Positions 1 through 9,544 of a stretch of 15,067 nt of DNA are shown here, piece by piece (positions within the stretch are counted from its first letter, which is position 1; each line of letters begins with the position of its first letter). A program made the position numbers and the translations under genes. The notes under the pieces were generated by a model. That model was not told the DNA's origin. It saw only the letters and a program-made list of their open reading frames with translations, and made no database searches. Source of the DNA: Bremia lactucae (taxonomy: Eukaryota > Oomycota > Peronosporomycetes > Peronosporales > Peronosporaceae); the NCBI RefSeq assembly GCF_004359215.1, contig NC_090619.1, positions 1,653,746 to 1,668,812 of the forward strand. The letters run 5' to 3'.

Positions 1-590
1 ATGGGCGATTGCATCAAGCTTTGCTTGATACCTTCAAACGAACGCTGACAATCAGCGTTCCATAACCATTTCTCGTCTTTTTTCAAGAGACGAGAGAGAT
101 GAACTGTCATCTCTGCATAATTGCGAGAGTACTTGTGCAAGTACGCCGCTAAACCAAGGAACTTTCTAAGTCCCTTGACATCGACTGGAACTGGCCAGTC
201 GGTGATTGCCTTGATCTTTTCGGGATCAGGGCGCACGCCGTGTTTACCGACAATGCACCCAGGCAGTGGTATTTCGCTTGCAGCGAATATACACTTCTTG
301 AGATTTGCAAACAACTTATATTTTGCAAAGGTGTAAGAACCTGACGAACGTGAGTTTAAGAACTTCCACGTCCGTCTTCCCGTCCATGGCCCGGCTATGG
401 ACGAATACATCGTCACAATAACTCGGTGCGAAATCCCGCACCGGTCTCAACAGATTTGTTACACATTTGTTGAATGTTGCAGGGGCGTTACTAAGCCCCT
501 GAGGCATTACTAGCCATTCCCAGAGCATTCCACTGGGAGTGCTCACTGACTTGGGAGCAGTAATGTACCGACCTCAATGAAGTGAATTGT
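1..590 (-). pseudogene. Ty3/gypsy pol fragment A: reverse transcriptase palm and connection, truncated by window edge
   Basis: On the minus strand, reading from about 590 down to 1, the pieces of a Ty3/gypsy reverse transcriptase appear in order: STPSGMLWEWLVMPQGLSNA near 545-480, a YxDD box written SYCDDVFVHS near 420-390, KKCIFAASEIP near 300-265, GVRPDPEK near 240-215, then LRKFLGLAAYLHKYS and SLMQSP at the edge. RNase H would lie beyond position 1. The YxDD box has Cys where gypsy elements usually have Phe. The frame shifts at about 350-310, and the region upstream of STPSGM (546-600) is badly eroded, so the fingers and the first catalytic Asp are not visible. The piece lies head-to-head with fragment B. 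The family is certain; the exact right boundary is not. Confidence 0.9.
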
Positions 591-977
591 CTCGTCATCG
601 AGACAACCAGGATTCAGATACGGTGGGGAGCGACGCGCCTATCATGTCACACAGTGATAATAGCGAACTGCTATTTTCACTTGTTGAAAGTTTGACTGGC
701 AACGTTTAGGGTGATATTAGCCTTGGAGCTATCCTTTTGCTACAAGATCTTTTGGAGCTAGAAGATATGTCTGACGATGAGTTTGGCCAGGCCATGAAGG
801 CAGGTGACTTATCCAAGTGGTGGTTATTCGACCAGACAATGAGTTAAACTCATCATTGATGCTGCATGAAGCTGTTCTTGGAGATACGACAGCGGCACTT
901 ATTGCGCGGAGCGAATCAGCGATCCTTGAAAATCCTTCGGATTCATTCTTTTCGTAGTATAAGACTATCAAGACGTA

Positions 978-1870
978 GTGTGTCAAAACTCACCTTCTGT
1001 GTCACCTCCTGATAAAAGTCTACGTCATAAAATTGACTTGGTTCCCGGAACCATATATTATGTTACACGGCAAAGGTCTTTACAAAGAAACTGTGTGACG
1101 TCATTGGCGACTTCTTCCGTGCTAAGCACGAGGCTAGCATGGTACGAGAAAGTATTTCTATCATTCAAAACCGGACTTTTCGTGTCAAATATCCAAATGA
1201 CGCACTGTGCATGCTTGTAATAAGCTTAATGCTGCTACCATGCCAACACAGACTCCCATTGCGAGAAAAAATGTTACTCAGAGCAATATGGTGGGACGTT
1301 TAATGTACCATGCGCTCGACTTGGTCGATGTTTAAATCATTTGCTCATGCGAGCTAGTGACATCCTACTCACAGCGCTTATCACCCCAAGTGGCATGGTA
1401 AATAATAACACAAGGCCTTTGGAATGCCCCGACTTCTTTTGTATGTCTAGTGACGCAACAGTTCCGTCTTCGAGATTATGCTCCAACTTATTACGATGAC
1501 AGCTGTGTCCGTAGTTGTGTAGAGCAAAGCCGGTGGGATGTGAAAAACCACATCGCTCCTTCGCGAGCCGTGCTCGTGTGAATGCGCACAAATAAGTTGT
1601 ACGCCAACGCTTCTAAATGCATCTTAGGTGTAGAAGATATTCCCTTCTTGGATGCTTCATTAACAAGCGCGGCCTTAGAGCAGATCCTGCTTAGGTAAGT
1701 GCTATAGTTCATTGGCCGCTTCCTAAGAACCGAAAGATTTACTTAAGTGGCTAGGCCTAGCCAACTACTTGCACAAGTACAGCAAAACTTACGCTGATAT
1801 GGCTCGGCCATTATGCAATCTTCATAAGAAGGATACAGATTGGTGCTGGACAAACACCGAAGGTGATGCT
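978..1870 (+). pseudogene. Reverse transcriptase region of element B
   Basis: Visible pieces in order are PSVSPPDKSLRHKIDLVPGT (about 990-1050), a frame-shifted copy of the KHEASMVRES region (1120-1155), ALDLVD with the first catalytic Asp (1314-1331), VMPQGLWNAP (about 1395-1425), a YYDD box in TYYDDSCV (about 1486-1509), and RTNKLYANASKCILG (about 1585-1630). These are followed by the connection segment KWLGLANYLHKYSKTYADMA (about 1747-1806). The protein would copy element RNA into DNA inside the virus-like particle. The catalytic aspartates survive locally but lie in several frames, with stops between them, so no enzyme can be made. Confidence 0.88.
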
Positions 1871-1889
1871 TTTAAAGCCGTTTGAGATA

Positions 1890-2325
1890 GTATCATTTAT
1901 GCGCCGATTTTGGCTCTGCCAAATCCTAAATCGGCCTTTCAGTATCGTCTGTGACGCGTCTGGATTTGCCATAGGCAGCGCTCTGTTACAAACAGATAAA
2001 GACGGACGGGAACGCTCAATTGCGTTCGAGGCTAGACAGCTCAAAGTTGCCGAACAGAACTATCCTACTCATTATTACAGAGCTATTTGCGATGAAGTTT
2101 GCTCTTGTCGAATTCAGAGTACATCTCCTTGCTCTAAGCCTTTTGTGATCTATACATATCATGCAACTTAACGCACTGCAACTAAGTTATCTCATCTCTC
2201 ACAGTGAATGGCTCGATGTCTCATTCGCCGAATACAACTTTGAAAGTAAAGTAGAAGCCGGAAAAGCAAAAATGCGTCGGCTGATGCATTATCACGCCGC
2301 CCTGATTATGGTCTTGCTCATGTGA
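1890..2325 (+). pseudogene. RNase H region of element B
   Basis: SIVCDASGFAIGSALLQTDK at about 1940-2000 carries the first catalytic Asp of a gypsy RNase H. The following DKEL-type stretch is disrupted by an extra base near 2075, which leaves the Glu in another frame (ELFAMK at about 2080-2098). The third motif, normally YTDHA, reads YTYHAT at about 2150-2166, so this catalytic Asp has become Tyr. A shifted SHLSQ block follows at about 2190. A remnant of the terminal ALSRRPDY-type motif is seen around 2280-2310, reading SADALSRRPDY with small gaps. The enzyme would remove RNA from the RNA-DNA hybrid. This copy is inactive both by frame and by residue. Confidence 0.85.
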
Positions 2326-3290
2326 CAGCCATGACGTCGCCGATCACTGATCAAATCCACTCGGCATATGTCACGGATGACCAGTGTGTGGCTTTGCTTT
2401 TGCACTTATGGCAGAAGGAGTCTCAAGACTCGGACAATAAATTGTCGGCTCGATTGAGAGCAAGCTTACATTGTTATTCTACCAATAAGTTTTTTTTGTT
2501 CTATTCGACTAATGCCGCGGATTTTCCGCGAATAGTCGTTTCTCACGCCAAAAAAACTTAAGTATCGAATCCTCTATGAGGCACGTAATACTGTTTTTAG
2601 TGGTCATCTTGGTCGGGAAAAGACCAATGGATCCGTGATCCAGAGGTATTGGTGACAAAAACACTAAAATGGGTTCGCATCTATGTTCGCACATGCGATA
2701 CTTGTCAGCAGATTAACCCCTCGGCACATGCAATGGCATCGCTTGCGAGTTTGCCCGCCCCCAATGGGTGCTGGAAATCCATACTGATGGATTTTGTGTT
2801 TTGCCTACCGAAAGATTCGACCGGTAACACAGGCATTGTGGTCTTTGTTGACCGTTTGCGCAAAATGACTCATTCAGCGGCAGTGCCAGATACCATATAT
2901 GGTGAAGGTACATCAAGGCTGTTTTTATGTGTTTCCGACAACACGGGTTGCCAGTGACAATTGTCTCCGGTAGAGACTACCGCTTCACGGGTACGTTCTG
3001 GAGTCGATCGTTCGAGTGCGTGGCATCAGATTGGACATGTCCATGGCGGATCATCCGCAGACCGATGGTCAAACTGAGCGTGATAATCAAGTCATTGTAT
3101 ACGTTCTGCGCAGCATGTGCTGTGACACCAAAGTGCTGGAGCTGAATGCTCCCGGCTGTTGAGTTTGCGTTAAACAACGCTGTGCATGCCTCTACAGGCT
3201 ATACCTCGTTGTATGTGAACGTTCTCACCCACCCACACGTTTTAATAACACTATCACTTCGTGATTCAGGGCTTGAAGGGTGATATACCC
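2326..3290 (+). pseudogene. Integrase region of element B
   Basis: The H2C2 zinc module is partly kept: SGHLGREKT near 2600-2630 and RTCDTCQQ near 2688-2712. The first His position reads Arg (EARN in place of the usual EAHD). The DDE core follows. SILMDFVFCLPKD at about 2775-2815 has the first Asp. VTIVSGRDYRFTG near 2950-2990 has Gly where family members carry the second catalytic Asp (SDRDPRF). HPQTDGQTER at about 3053-3080 keeps the Glu in a different frame. VEFALNNAVHASTGYTS at about 3156-3210 marks the end of the core, and an LTLPLRGSGL-like stretch ends near 3280. The lesions rule out strand transfer. Confidence 0.88.
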
Positions 3291-3674
3291 TCGGGCATTA
3301 GTTGCCACTTAGTTCAACGAACCCTCATTTCTTTTGGACTAGGATTTGATCAGCATTACGAGCTTGTACGACTTTATGAGCTATTAAACTTCTTAGTCTT
3401 ATAGAACTAAGTGACTCTTTGTGCCTTAAGACTTCTTTTGACAGAAGGGTCGAGGTATCCGCTGCATCAATATTTAAGCCCTCGGGTCGACGCGAATACG
3501 TCGTGCGGCAGCAGCATGTAGATGTTACTTTCTCCACAGCTCTGAATGTTAAGCACCTTCTTCTCTCATCATTTCTGGCTGTTGAGAACCTTGCTTGTTA
3601 AACAAGGTTACTTAGTTACTTATTTTTGGGTCGCGTCGAATTTATTTTTATGAAATCGGCTATAACCGTATATT

Positions 3675-3697
3675 GATCGCCTCTTAGCAGAGCGATC
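3675..3697. repeat. Hairpin with one-base bulge
   Basis: GATCG-c-CTCT and AGAGCGATC pair around a TAGC loop, giving nine pairs with one bulged base. No function is assigned. Confidence 0.6.
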
Positions 3698-3783
3698 GTA
3701 ATGATTCTAACAGCTGGTCAGCTTACGGCCTACCTCATTCGTTTGTCCACTATCACTCGAGGTCACTTAAGGCGAGCGATCCT

Positions 3784-3802
3784 CTCCCGCGTTGCGTGGG
3801 AG
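3784..3802. repeat. Tight GC-rich hairpin
   Basis: CTCCCGCG and CGTGGGAG pair over a three-base TTG loop, giving eight pairs including one G-T wobble. No T-run follows that would suggest a terminator, and this is eukaryotic DNA. It may belong to an LTR. Confidence 0.6.
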
Positions 3803-4019
3803 TCTCCACGAGGGGCGTACAAGCTTTCTCCGTCTTAATTCAGCTTGTCCATGTTAGATGGTGCATACGTTGTCCAATGAAATGGGCCACGAACTACTAC
3901 CTAGTGTAACGAAGCACATTTCGCTGGTAATGTAACCGTGTATGGTAGGTAATATTGAACTGTTAATAATAAAGATAATTTTATTCTCCTTATTTATTCC
4001 TTAAATAGGCTTTAATATT

Positions 4020-4044
4020 TGTGTAACGGACACCCTGTTACACA
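4020..4044. repeat. LTR-like terminal palindrome, possible start of an LTR
   Basis: TGTGTAAC (4020-4027) and GTTACACA (4037-4044) form a perfect 8-bp inverted repeat. The form TGTAACGG...CCC...TGTTACACAG closely echoes the first 40 bases of the two LTR-like repeats at 6826 and 12067. I therefore read it as the TG start of a plus-oriented LTR at 4022 that would run into the AT-rich DNA to its right. Because the motif is palindromic, a minus-oriented LTR ending to the left is also possible. No matching second copy, primer-binding site or polypurine tract was found. Confidence 0.45.
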
Positions 4045-4516
4045 GGCCATACAACAGGTGTAATCGGATGCAATATACTGCTTCAGTACTAGCCTACCTG
4101 CACTAATTGCAATGAAGGTGAGGTGCCTCTGAATACTTCACGTACAGGACGTGTAGAGGAAGGTTTGATAATATCGCTAGCAACTGAAGGTCGTAATTTA
4201 GACTTGGAATAGGAAAAAAGTAACACTGTATCCAGATGAAAAGTTTTTAAGTAACTTCCTTATTGAAATAATATAATAATCTAACTATTTATTACGACTC
4301 ATTGCTCACCGCCAGTTCGCGCGTCTAGCTGCCTTTGGCGAACCTTATCAATGCAGAGGCAGATTTTGCTATACTAATATATTTTTGGGACGAAAATAGG
4401 TTATGTTGTCATTTTGTTGTAATTGAATAAGAGCTACAGATTACAGGCGGGAGGGGGATACCGAAAGGGGTGTGTGGCTATACCGATTCGATTCAGTAAT
4501 TTTACACAAAATTTCT

Positions 4517-4540
4517 AATATTACCGTACATGGTAATATT
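4517..4540. repeat. Short palindrome
   Basis: AATATTACC and GGTAATATT form a perfect 9-bp inverted repeat around a 6-base loop. No function is assigned. Confidence 0.7.
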
Positions 4541-4655
4541 GCAGCGACAAGTGGAAACTTTTTGGTAACGAGAATTCATATTTAGAAGCCTATTTGAAGC
4601 CTTTCCAGCTTCAATAGCTCGAAAGGCCTGAAAAAGGGCTTTTCAATACATGCGA

Positions 4656-4702
4656 AATTTCTTTGTTAAATAGAAAAAAGATGGTTTATCAACAAAGAAA
4701 TT
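4656..4702. repeat. Perfect 12-bp inverted repeat
   Basis: AATTTCTTTGTT (4656-4667) and AACAAAGAAATT (4691-4702) are perfect inverted copies separated by 23 bases. This could be a foldback or MITE remnant or chance in AT-rich DNA. No flanking target duplication was recognised. Confidence 0.65.
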
Positions 4703-5083
4703 ACGTACGAAAGCTTGTAAAATCTAAAACAAACAAAAAATGTAGCATGCTTGCGCTCTTGGCGGGAACAGAAACAAGAGCACTAAGATTCGCTTGTTGT
4801 AAAGGTAAGCAGTGCAATTTCGCAGAAGTTATAGAAGTAAAGTTAAATATATATACAGTCATTCCTCTGCATTTATATAGCCCCGGTGGCAAGTTGAATC
4901 CTATTAAGTAGCGGTAACTTTAAAGTAGCGGAAATATTCATTACTAAATTTGAATTTTGTTAACATAACAATAACCTCTTGTTTATTAGGGGATTCACAG
5001 ATGGGTTTTAAGGAGGATCAGCATGCTAATAGGTGACCAAACTTCTAAACAAGTTCTAAATAATCAAAATATTAAAATTCATA

Positions 5084-6660
5084 ATGTCTCAGGTCCGCCA
5101 TACCTACAATCTGAAACGTAAAATATGCCGTAAGAAAGCGGCAGACCAAAAGATTAGCCAGACCGTGTTGGCTTCTTGTGCAAAGGATCGGTTCAACCTC
5201 CTTGATGTAATCACCCAGGCTACAATCAGCAACATCCTCAAAAAGAGTGATCAGTTTGAGGCTATGGATCTGACGAGCTCAGTGCCAAAACAAAAAGGCC
5301 CCATATTGTCCAACACCCTGTTCTGGATGAAGCTGTTGCATTCTGGGTCCTTCAGTGCTAGAGTCGTGGAGTGGCTCTGACTAGTAATCTCATCGAGATG
5401 AAAGCCAAGGCCTTGCACAGAGCCACAATGTTCCAAACAAAGCAATTGAAATTTCTGCTGGCTGGCTGCGCACGTTCCAGCAGCGACACCAGCTACGTTC
5501 TCTTCGGATTCATGGTTAGAATTGAATCTGCTGACAATGAATCAATTGAAGTTGATCTGCATGGTTTTGGGCTACAATCACCAAGTAAATTCTCTCTGAT
5601 GTCTTCAACATGGATGGAACGTGTGAGCAAGTTTTGTTGGGTTTATTTTGGAGTGATACATGGCTGATAAATTTAACTACTTCTAAGGCCTCTTTTAGAG
5701 TATGTCTCCAGAATTTGTTTTCGCAACAGCAAGTTGAGGGTCTGAAAAAATTAAGGTCTGATAGATGTTATGCTGTCAACATTTTAACACTTCTTCCTGT
5801 CATGTATTTATACCCGCTTTACTCTCGCCTTAACAGCAAATGGAGACGGATGAGAGAAGCTTCCGCACTTTTTTATTGGGCGTGCTAGGAAACCGCGTGC
5901 TTTCCAAAAAAGAATGGATCTCGACTGAGATTCTCTATCGGAACAACAAAAGGACCTGGATAACCGATGTACTTTATCATGAATTGCTGCTGAAGCTAGA
6001 AACTGACATGAAGGTTTGCTCTGATTGGTGCAAAACTCGTTAAACCTTGGCTTGTGCTCTTATCGCCAATGTCCTCACAGAAACAGAAGCGCATGATCTT
6101 TCTTCTCCTTGAAAATGCTCCCGCCTACATGTGGGAGGATCTTCAAATTAATCACGTCAATGTTCTCCTCCTCCCGCTCAATACAACTACCAAGATTTAG
6201 CTCATGAATGCTGGCATCATCTCAGCATGCAAGCGCCATTATCGTCGCCAGCACCTTCAGAATGCCCTGGACCGTGTCGAGCGTGGAAAGTTTAAGTTGT
6301 AAAGGTGGACTAGCTTACAGTAAAGGGTTGGTAAATGGCAGCCAGGGACGACATCACAAGTCAAACTGTTGCCAACTGCTTCCACCATACTGGTCTTTTT
6401 TAACCAGGGTAGACAGCAGGAAGTTCCACAGATAGCTATGTAAGGTCTGGATGAGCAAGCTACAGGACAATAACTTTAAGCTACTATTTATCAGCTTCAC
6501 TGCGCAATCCCTTGTCGGCCGAAAACCTCCTCGATTCCATTGAAGAGGATGAGGCAGCTCACCCTGAATTGGCTGATGATGAGATCCTGGCATATACGCA
6601 GCATGCTGAGGAGCAGAATGAAGAGGTGTCAGAGGAAGTCAAATATGCGTATTTTCAAGG
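5084..6660 (+). pseudogene. Tigger/pogo-type DDE transposase remnant (Tc1/mariner superfamily DNA transposon)
   Basis: The N-terminal part (5084-5380, start MSQVRHTYNLKRKI) resembles the CENP-B/Psq helix-turn-helix DNA-binding region, and ISAGWLRTFQQRHQLRS at about 5448-5510 (shifted frame) matches the second, HTH_Tnp-type, module. The DDE core follows. FNMDGTC near 5605-5624 holds the first Asp. LLLENAPAY near 6102-6128 has Glu where LLLDNAPSH-type motifs have the second Asp. LLPLNTTTKI, an amber codon at 6198-6200, then LMNAGIISACKRHYRR has Asn (6207-6209) for the third Asp, 32 residues after the Glu. Between them lies YRNNKRTWITDVLY (about 5938-5980). The acidic tail SAENLLDSIEEDEAAHPELA begins at about 6515. 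Stops and frameshifts plus two altered catalytic residues make it inactive. No terminal inverted repeats were found. Confidence 0.88.
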
Positions 6661-6825
6661 GCAGAGAAGCAAGGAATTGGTATTTTTTCTTGTTTGCTTG
6701 ACACGACCAAAGCTGAGCACCGCAATATATCTTAAAGTAGCTTGCAAATGCAACATTATCTCCGCCATGGAAGCACTGTGCAAAGCACCCTTGATTTCTG
6801 GATTTAGAATGGTTTCTGCCCAATC

Positions 6826-7186
6826 TGTAACGGGCTAAAGTTACCCTATATTACAGAAACCCATTAAGCACACTTTGTATACTTAACGGGATGGTCAACA
6901 ACTTCATGTGAAGTACTTAGACCTGCCACTCGGGTGTGGTTCACATAGTGACTCACTCTTGCGTATGTGAGGGGGTGCGCATAGGTGCATTCAGATTGGA
7001 AGAGATGATGGCTAGCGTCATCCGTAATCCGTTGTATTCAGAATAATACACTCGCAGTGTAAAGGTGCACATCTACAGAGTTGATTAGCTAAGAGATTTT
7101 ATATTAAATTTGATTAACTATAAATTAGTCTTAAAACTACTTCCTAGATAACAAGTGCGCACGTGAAGCCATGTAACCGCTTCCGT
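6826..7186 (+). repeat. Solo or 5' LTR-like repeat, plus orientation
   Basis: It starts TGTAACGGGC at 6826 and shares a long, diverged alignment with the inverted copy that starts at 12067. Shared blocks include ACACTTTGT, GGGTGTGGTTCACAT (6932-6946 here, 11946-11960 there), GGTGCATTCA (6984-6993) and CTAGCGTCA (near 7014). The start TG and the GGGC/CCC stem near the 5' end are typical of retroelement LTR ends. Beyond about 7032 the homology fades, but the AT-rich run to about 7150 looks like the same LTR; its exact 3' end is not determined. No primer-binding site or gag start follows. RNase H of fragment C begins almost at once, so this is either a solo LTR or an element with its middle lost. 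Confidence 0.7.
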
Positions 7187-7189
7187 GAC

Positions 7190-8030
7190 GACCCTTGCCC
7201 TAAGGTACCTAGTCCGTTGAGTGAGGTCGCTTAGGCGCGGTCATGAACGGCTCGTGAGCTATCAGTCACGACAACTGAAGACCGCCTAGAAACATTACTT
7301 CGTCCACGACAAGAAACTGTTGGCTATACGATGCGCTCTCGGCAAATTTCGAGTGGATCTCCTCGTAGAAAAAGCCTCACGCTGTACACAGATCACGCGT
7401 CATTGCGAGCCGCAACGAAAAGACCTCATCTGTCGCAACGGATGGCTCACTGGCTTTCTTTCTTCTCTAAGTATAACTGCGTTGTTCACTACAAGCCAGA
7501 CAAGAATAATGTCCTTGTCGAAGCGCTGTCGCGACGTCCTGACTACGATCCTCCCGTGGACTGGGGTCATCTCGAATGCTGACGAAGATGATGATGACTG
7601 GTGCATGGGGTGTGTGTCACTGTTAACCCGTGTCCTTACAGTATTGCCTCTTCACGATGCGATTGTAGCGGCTAACGGTGACGATCTCGATTATGCTGAC
7701 ATAATTGCGTATCTACGCTCACGGAGCATTTTCCGTTCCAAGCGTGATCACATCACATGTTACAGTTTAGACTGAGACTCGTAGGTGTACAGCATCGATC
7801 GTTTCGATGTGCCACGGATTATGAGTGCCAACGATCCAATTTACGAGCTCAGATAATTCACGAGTTCCATGATTCCCCAGCTGAAGGTCTGCTGGGGAGT
7901 AGCAACTACGTCGGTAGAAACGGCAGCCCGAACACCGGTGGGGCAATCTGATGGGACGGATTTTCCCAACATCGGATGCATACGAACGTCACTGACTTAT
8001 GCGGTGAGCGCACCCCACACAGCGACCGAA
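7190..8030 (+). pseudogene. Ty3/gypsy pol fragment C: RNase H to integrase zinc module
   Basis: In broken frames one reads SYQSRQLKTA (about 7262-7290), VHDKKLLAIRCALGKFRVDL (about 7301-7360), YTDHASLRAATKRPHLSQRM (about 7383-7445) and EALSRRPDYDPP (about 7519-7556), all RNase H landmarks. The DKEL motif is DKKL here, so the catalytic Glu has become Lys; the later Asp in YTDHA is present. Then comes a linker (DYADIIAYLRS near 7690-7722) and the start of the integrase H2C2 module, LRAQIIHEFHDSPAEG (about 7840-7890). A weak C-x-x-C remnant lies near 7985-8005. RT and the integrase core are absent. Its wording differs from B and D, so it is a separate family or copy lodged between the LTR at 6826 and the gag of D. 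Confidence 0.86.
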
Positions 8031-8389
8031 GCCGACTAGGAGACGGGAAGTCGGGCACCGACAATTTAAATATCAGAGCCTCCAGGGCTTCCTACTGGCG
8101 TCACAAATGTGATAGCAAGAGGCATGGCGACATACACAATTGCCTGACCGGTGACTGGTCTGGCTGGTGTAGGAGACGCATGTAAGCAGTGCTGATGAAG
8201 CTGATCCACTTCTAAGTGGCTTGAGCATAAATATGGGGACATGAGCCCCGCCGTCACCGATTCCGCACAACCTTGGGACGTAAATATTGGACAATTTGGG
8301 TAATGACAGTTGAATTTGTGGAGTTTAGGATAGTCAACGTGCACGCAACGAATCAACCATGGGCCGCGAGCATTTCTCTTTAATCTTTA

Positions 8390-8760
8390 GCAGTAGCCGT
8401 TGTAGGTAAAGAATTTTGTTTTAGCTGGCGGCTTTAACAGTGTGCAAAGCCCACAGCACATTATGCTGCCCACGTTTATGAACAAACTATGGCGCGGCCC
8501 ATCGTGACAGGCCCTTTTCAGAAAGGTGTCGTCGATGACGAAAGCGGCAATCCAAATTTCCTTAGTTGAGGAGCAATCCTTCAACAGTGCCTCGGCGACA
8601 GCTTGGTATAAGCCATCTGCCGAGAAGTCAGATGCGACTCCCATGTCGTTGGGCAATGCAGACGTTGTCTGTTTAAATGCTGCAAGCCATATGATGGCTC
8701 GCTGCTATGCCAGTGTACCTGCTGGTGCGAAGACGGCCTGCTAGAGGACTCCCTACCCGA
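8390..8760 (+). pseudogene. Gag C-terminal part with eroded CCHC zinc knuckle (element D)
   Basis: The open frame 8526-8744 reads KAAIQISLVEEQSFNSAS, then SDATPMSLGNADVVC, typical of the end of a gypsy capsid followed by nucleocapsid. VCLNAASHMMARCYA at 8667-8711 is a CCHC knuckle (C-X2-C-X4-H-X4-C) that has lost its second Cys and shrunk to C-X5-H-X4-C. Just upstream, in shifted frames near 8480-8525, a PTFMNKLWRGP-like stretch followed by QALFRKV fits the capsid helix that precedes it. The region 8090-8390 should hold more gag, but it is too eroded to read. Gag would form the particle and bind RNA. The frame ends at a TAG at 8742, and the protease follows in other frames. Confidence 0.72.
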
Positions 8761-8939
8761 AGGGTGATAGCAAGAACTAGCGTGCGTGCGAGACATGTGA
8801 GTTCTGCATTGACCACTGAGGGTTCGGGAAATGCAGGATCGCAGTAGGGGCGAGATACCCTACTGACGCGGACTCTGAAGCTACCCTTAAGTTTAAAGTT
8901 ATCGAACATGTGAGTAGCATAGTCCCTAGAATCTCGAAT

Positions 8940-9440
8940 TTTGAACCTCAACCCTGCTGGTCTATAGCACACGAGTACGGGGCTATGATCATGCGATGAC
9001 CCTTCTTTACGTTTGGATGCATCACAGAATTTTGTAACTCGCGGCTCTTAAACGGAGACTGGCGGTGTTTGGGTCGCTTTGCTAGGATGGAAAGCGTGAA
9101 GAGAATAGCGCTTGTAAAATCCGAGGGAGTTCTAGTTGTACTCGCCTTCAGTTTTAGTGACGTGGCCTGCAGAGAAAAATTCACGGTGCTAGGTATGGAG
9201 AGTCCGTATGACCTCATCCTAGGCATGCCATGGTTGGCAAGACACCAACCATGGATAGACTGGCGTACACGCACGGTTACGAACTCTAAGAAAGAAACCG
9301 GAAAGGATGTGCTCCTGCGAGAGGCGCATGCAACTGATGTCGAGTCGAACACAGTTGAGGGTGCGTTGACGGGAGGTCAAACGAACCAAGTCCTATCCAG
9401 CTCCAAATATTGGTGTAGTGAAAAGGACGATGACACGTAG
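8940..9440 (+). pseudogene. Retropepsin-like protease region (element D)
   Basis: The active-site region reads LRLDASQNFVTRG around 9008-9045. Family members have D-S/T-G-A-S before QNFV, so the catalytic D-S-G triplet is gone or shifted by small indels. After a stop and a frame change the fold continues in the open frame 9069-9440: GRFARMESVKRIAL, then REKFTVLGMESPYDLILGMP and WLARHQPWIDWRTRTV (about 9168-9282), the ILG motif and tail characteristic of gypsy aspartic proteases. The frame then runs into the protease-RT linker and stops at 9438. The enzyme would cleave the Gag-Pol polyprotein. Confidence 0.85.
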
Positions 9441-9459
9441 TCATGCGTCCAATGGTCCT

Positions 9460-9544
9460 GCACAGAGCCGAGAGCCTGTGGCAGTAGACAGCGAGCTGAC
9501 AGGAAGTTAAGAGTCACAAGAGCCGGCACAGAGCCTAGAGCCTG
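9460..9544 (+). repeat. 19-bp direct repeat in the protease-RT linker
   Basis: GCACAGAGCC-G/T-AGAGCCTG occurs at 9460-9478 and again at 9526-9544 with one mismatch. The offset of 66 bases equals 22 codons, so the copies keep the same frame. This fits duplication in a flexible linker. Confidence 0.6.

Larger units (their letters stand above)
600..3290 (+). mobile_element. Degenerate Ty3/gypsy element B (pol only)
   Basis: This plus-strand stretch holds a pol polyprotein in the usual Ty3/gypsy order, RT then RNase H then integrase. It is preceded by the tail of the protease-RT linker (LLQDLLELEDMSDDEFGQAM near 735-800). No gag or protease is seen, and the left side abuts inverted fragment A at about 600, so the element is 5'-truncated. 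After the integrase region, recognisable sequence stops at about 3280, before any GPY/F module or chromodomain. No flanking LTR could be tied to it with confidence, although an LTR-like palindrome sits at 4020-4044. Many stops and at least a dozen frame changes show it is long dead. Confidence 0.88.
3291..4019. other. Unassigned stretch with two hairpins, no gene recognised
   Basis: No domain could be named here. On the minus strand 3537-3325 is an open frame of 70 codons (containing LLSKEVLRHKESLSSI) with a coding-like, Ser/Leu/Arg-rich composition. The plus strand has an overlapping open frame at 3419-3601. Neither was recognised, and at this length both can be chance. The stretch could hold the 3' part of element B or an LTR of unknown family. 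The right-hand 60 bases are strongly AT-rich. Confidence 0.4.
4045..5083. other. AT-rich unassigned DNA
   Basis: No gene is supported across this kilobase. The first part (to about 4445) could be the body of an LTR starting at 4022, since it has polyadenylation-like AT runs. The rest may be the untranslated 5' side of the transposon whose coding remnant starts at 5084. An open frame of 77 codons from the ATG at 4681 is Lys-rich and matches nothing I recognise. The motif AAGTAGCGG occurs twice, 17-18 bases apart, near 4908-4935. I looked for terminal inverted repeats pairing this region with the DNA right of 6660 and found none. Confidence 0.4.

Noticed and set aside
3325..3601. Overlapping open frames on both strands right of element B integrase
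   Set aside because: I tried to read them as gag, integrase tail or an effector but found no motif. They are too short to support a gene and are recorded only as an unassigned stretch.
4663..4911. Small plus-strand open frame of about 80 codons
   Set aside because: It lacks an ATG at its 5' end (the ATG is at 4681), sits in AT-rich DNA, overlaps a perfect inverted repeat and matches no known motif.
4900..6830. Terminal inverted repeats for the Tigger element
   Set aside because: The only shared word found, TTAAAGTAGC near 4922 and 6733, is in direct and not inverted orientation, so it cannot be a terminal inverted repeat.
8066..8356. Minus-strand open frame of 96 codons opposite the eroded gag of D
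   Set aside because: It has no recognisable domain and lies opposite the region where plus-strand gag is expected. It is most likely a chance frame.
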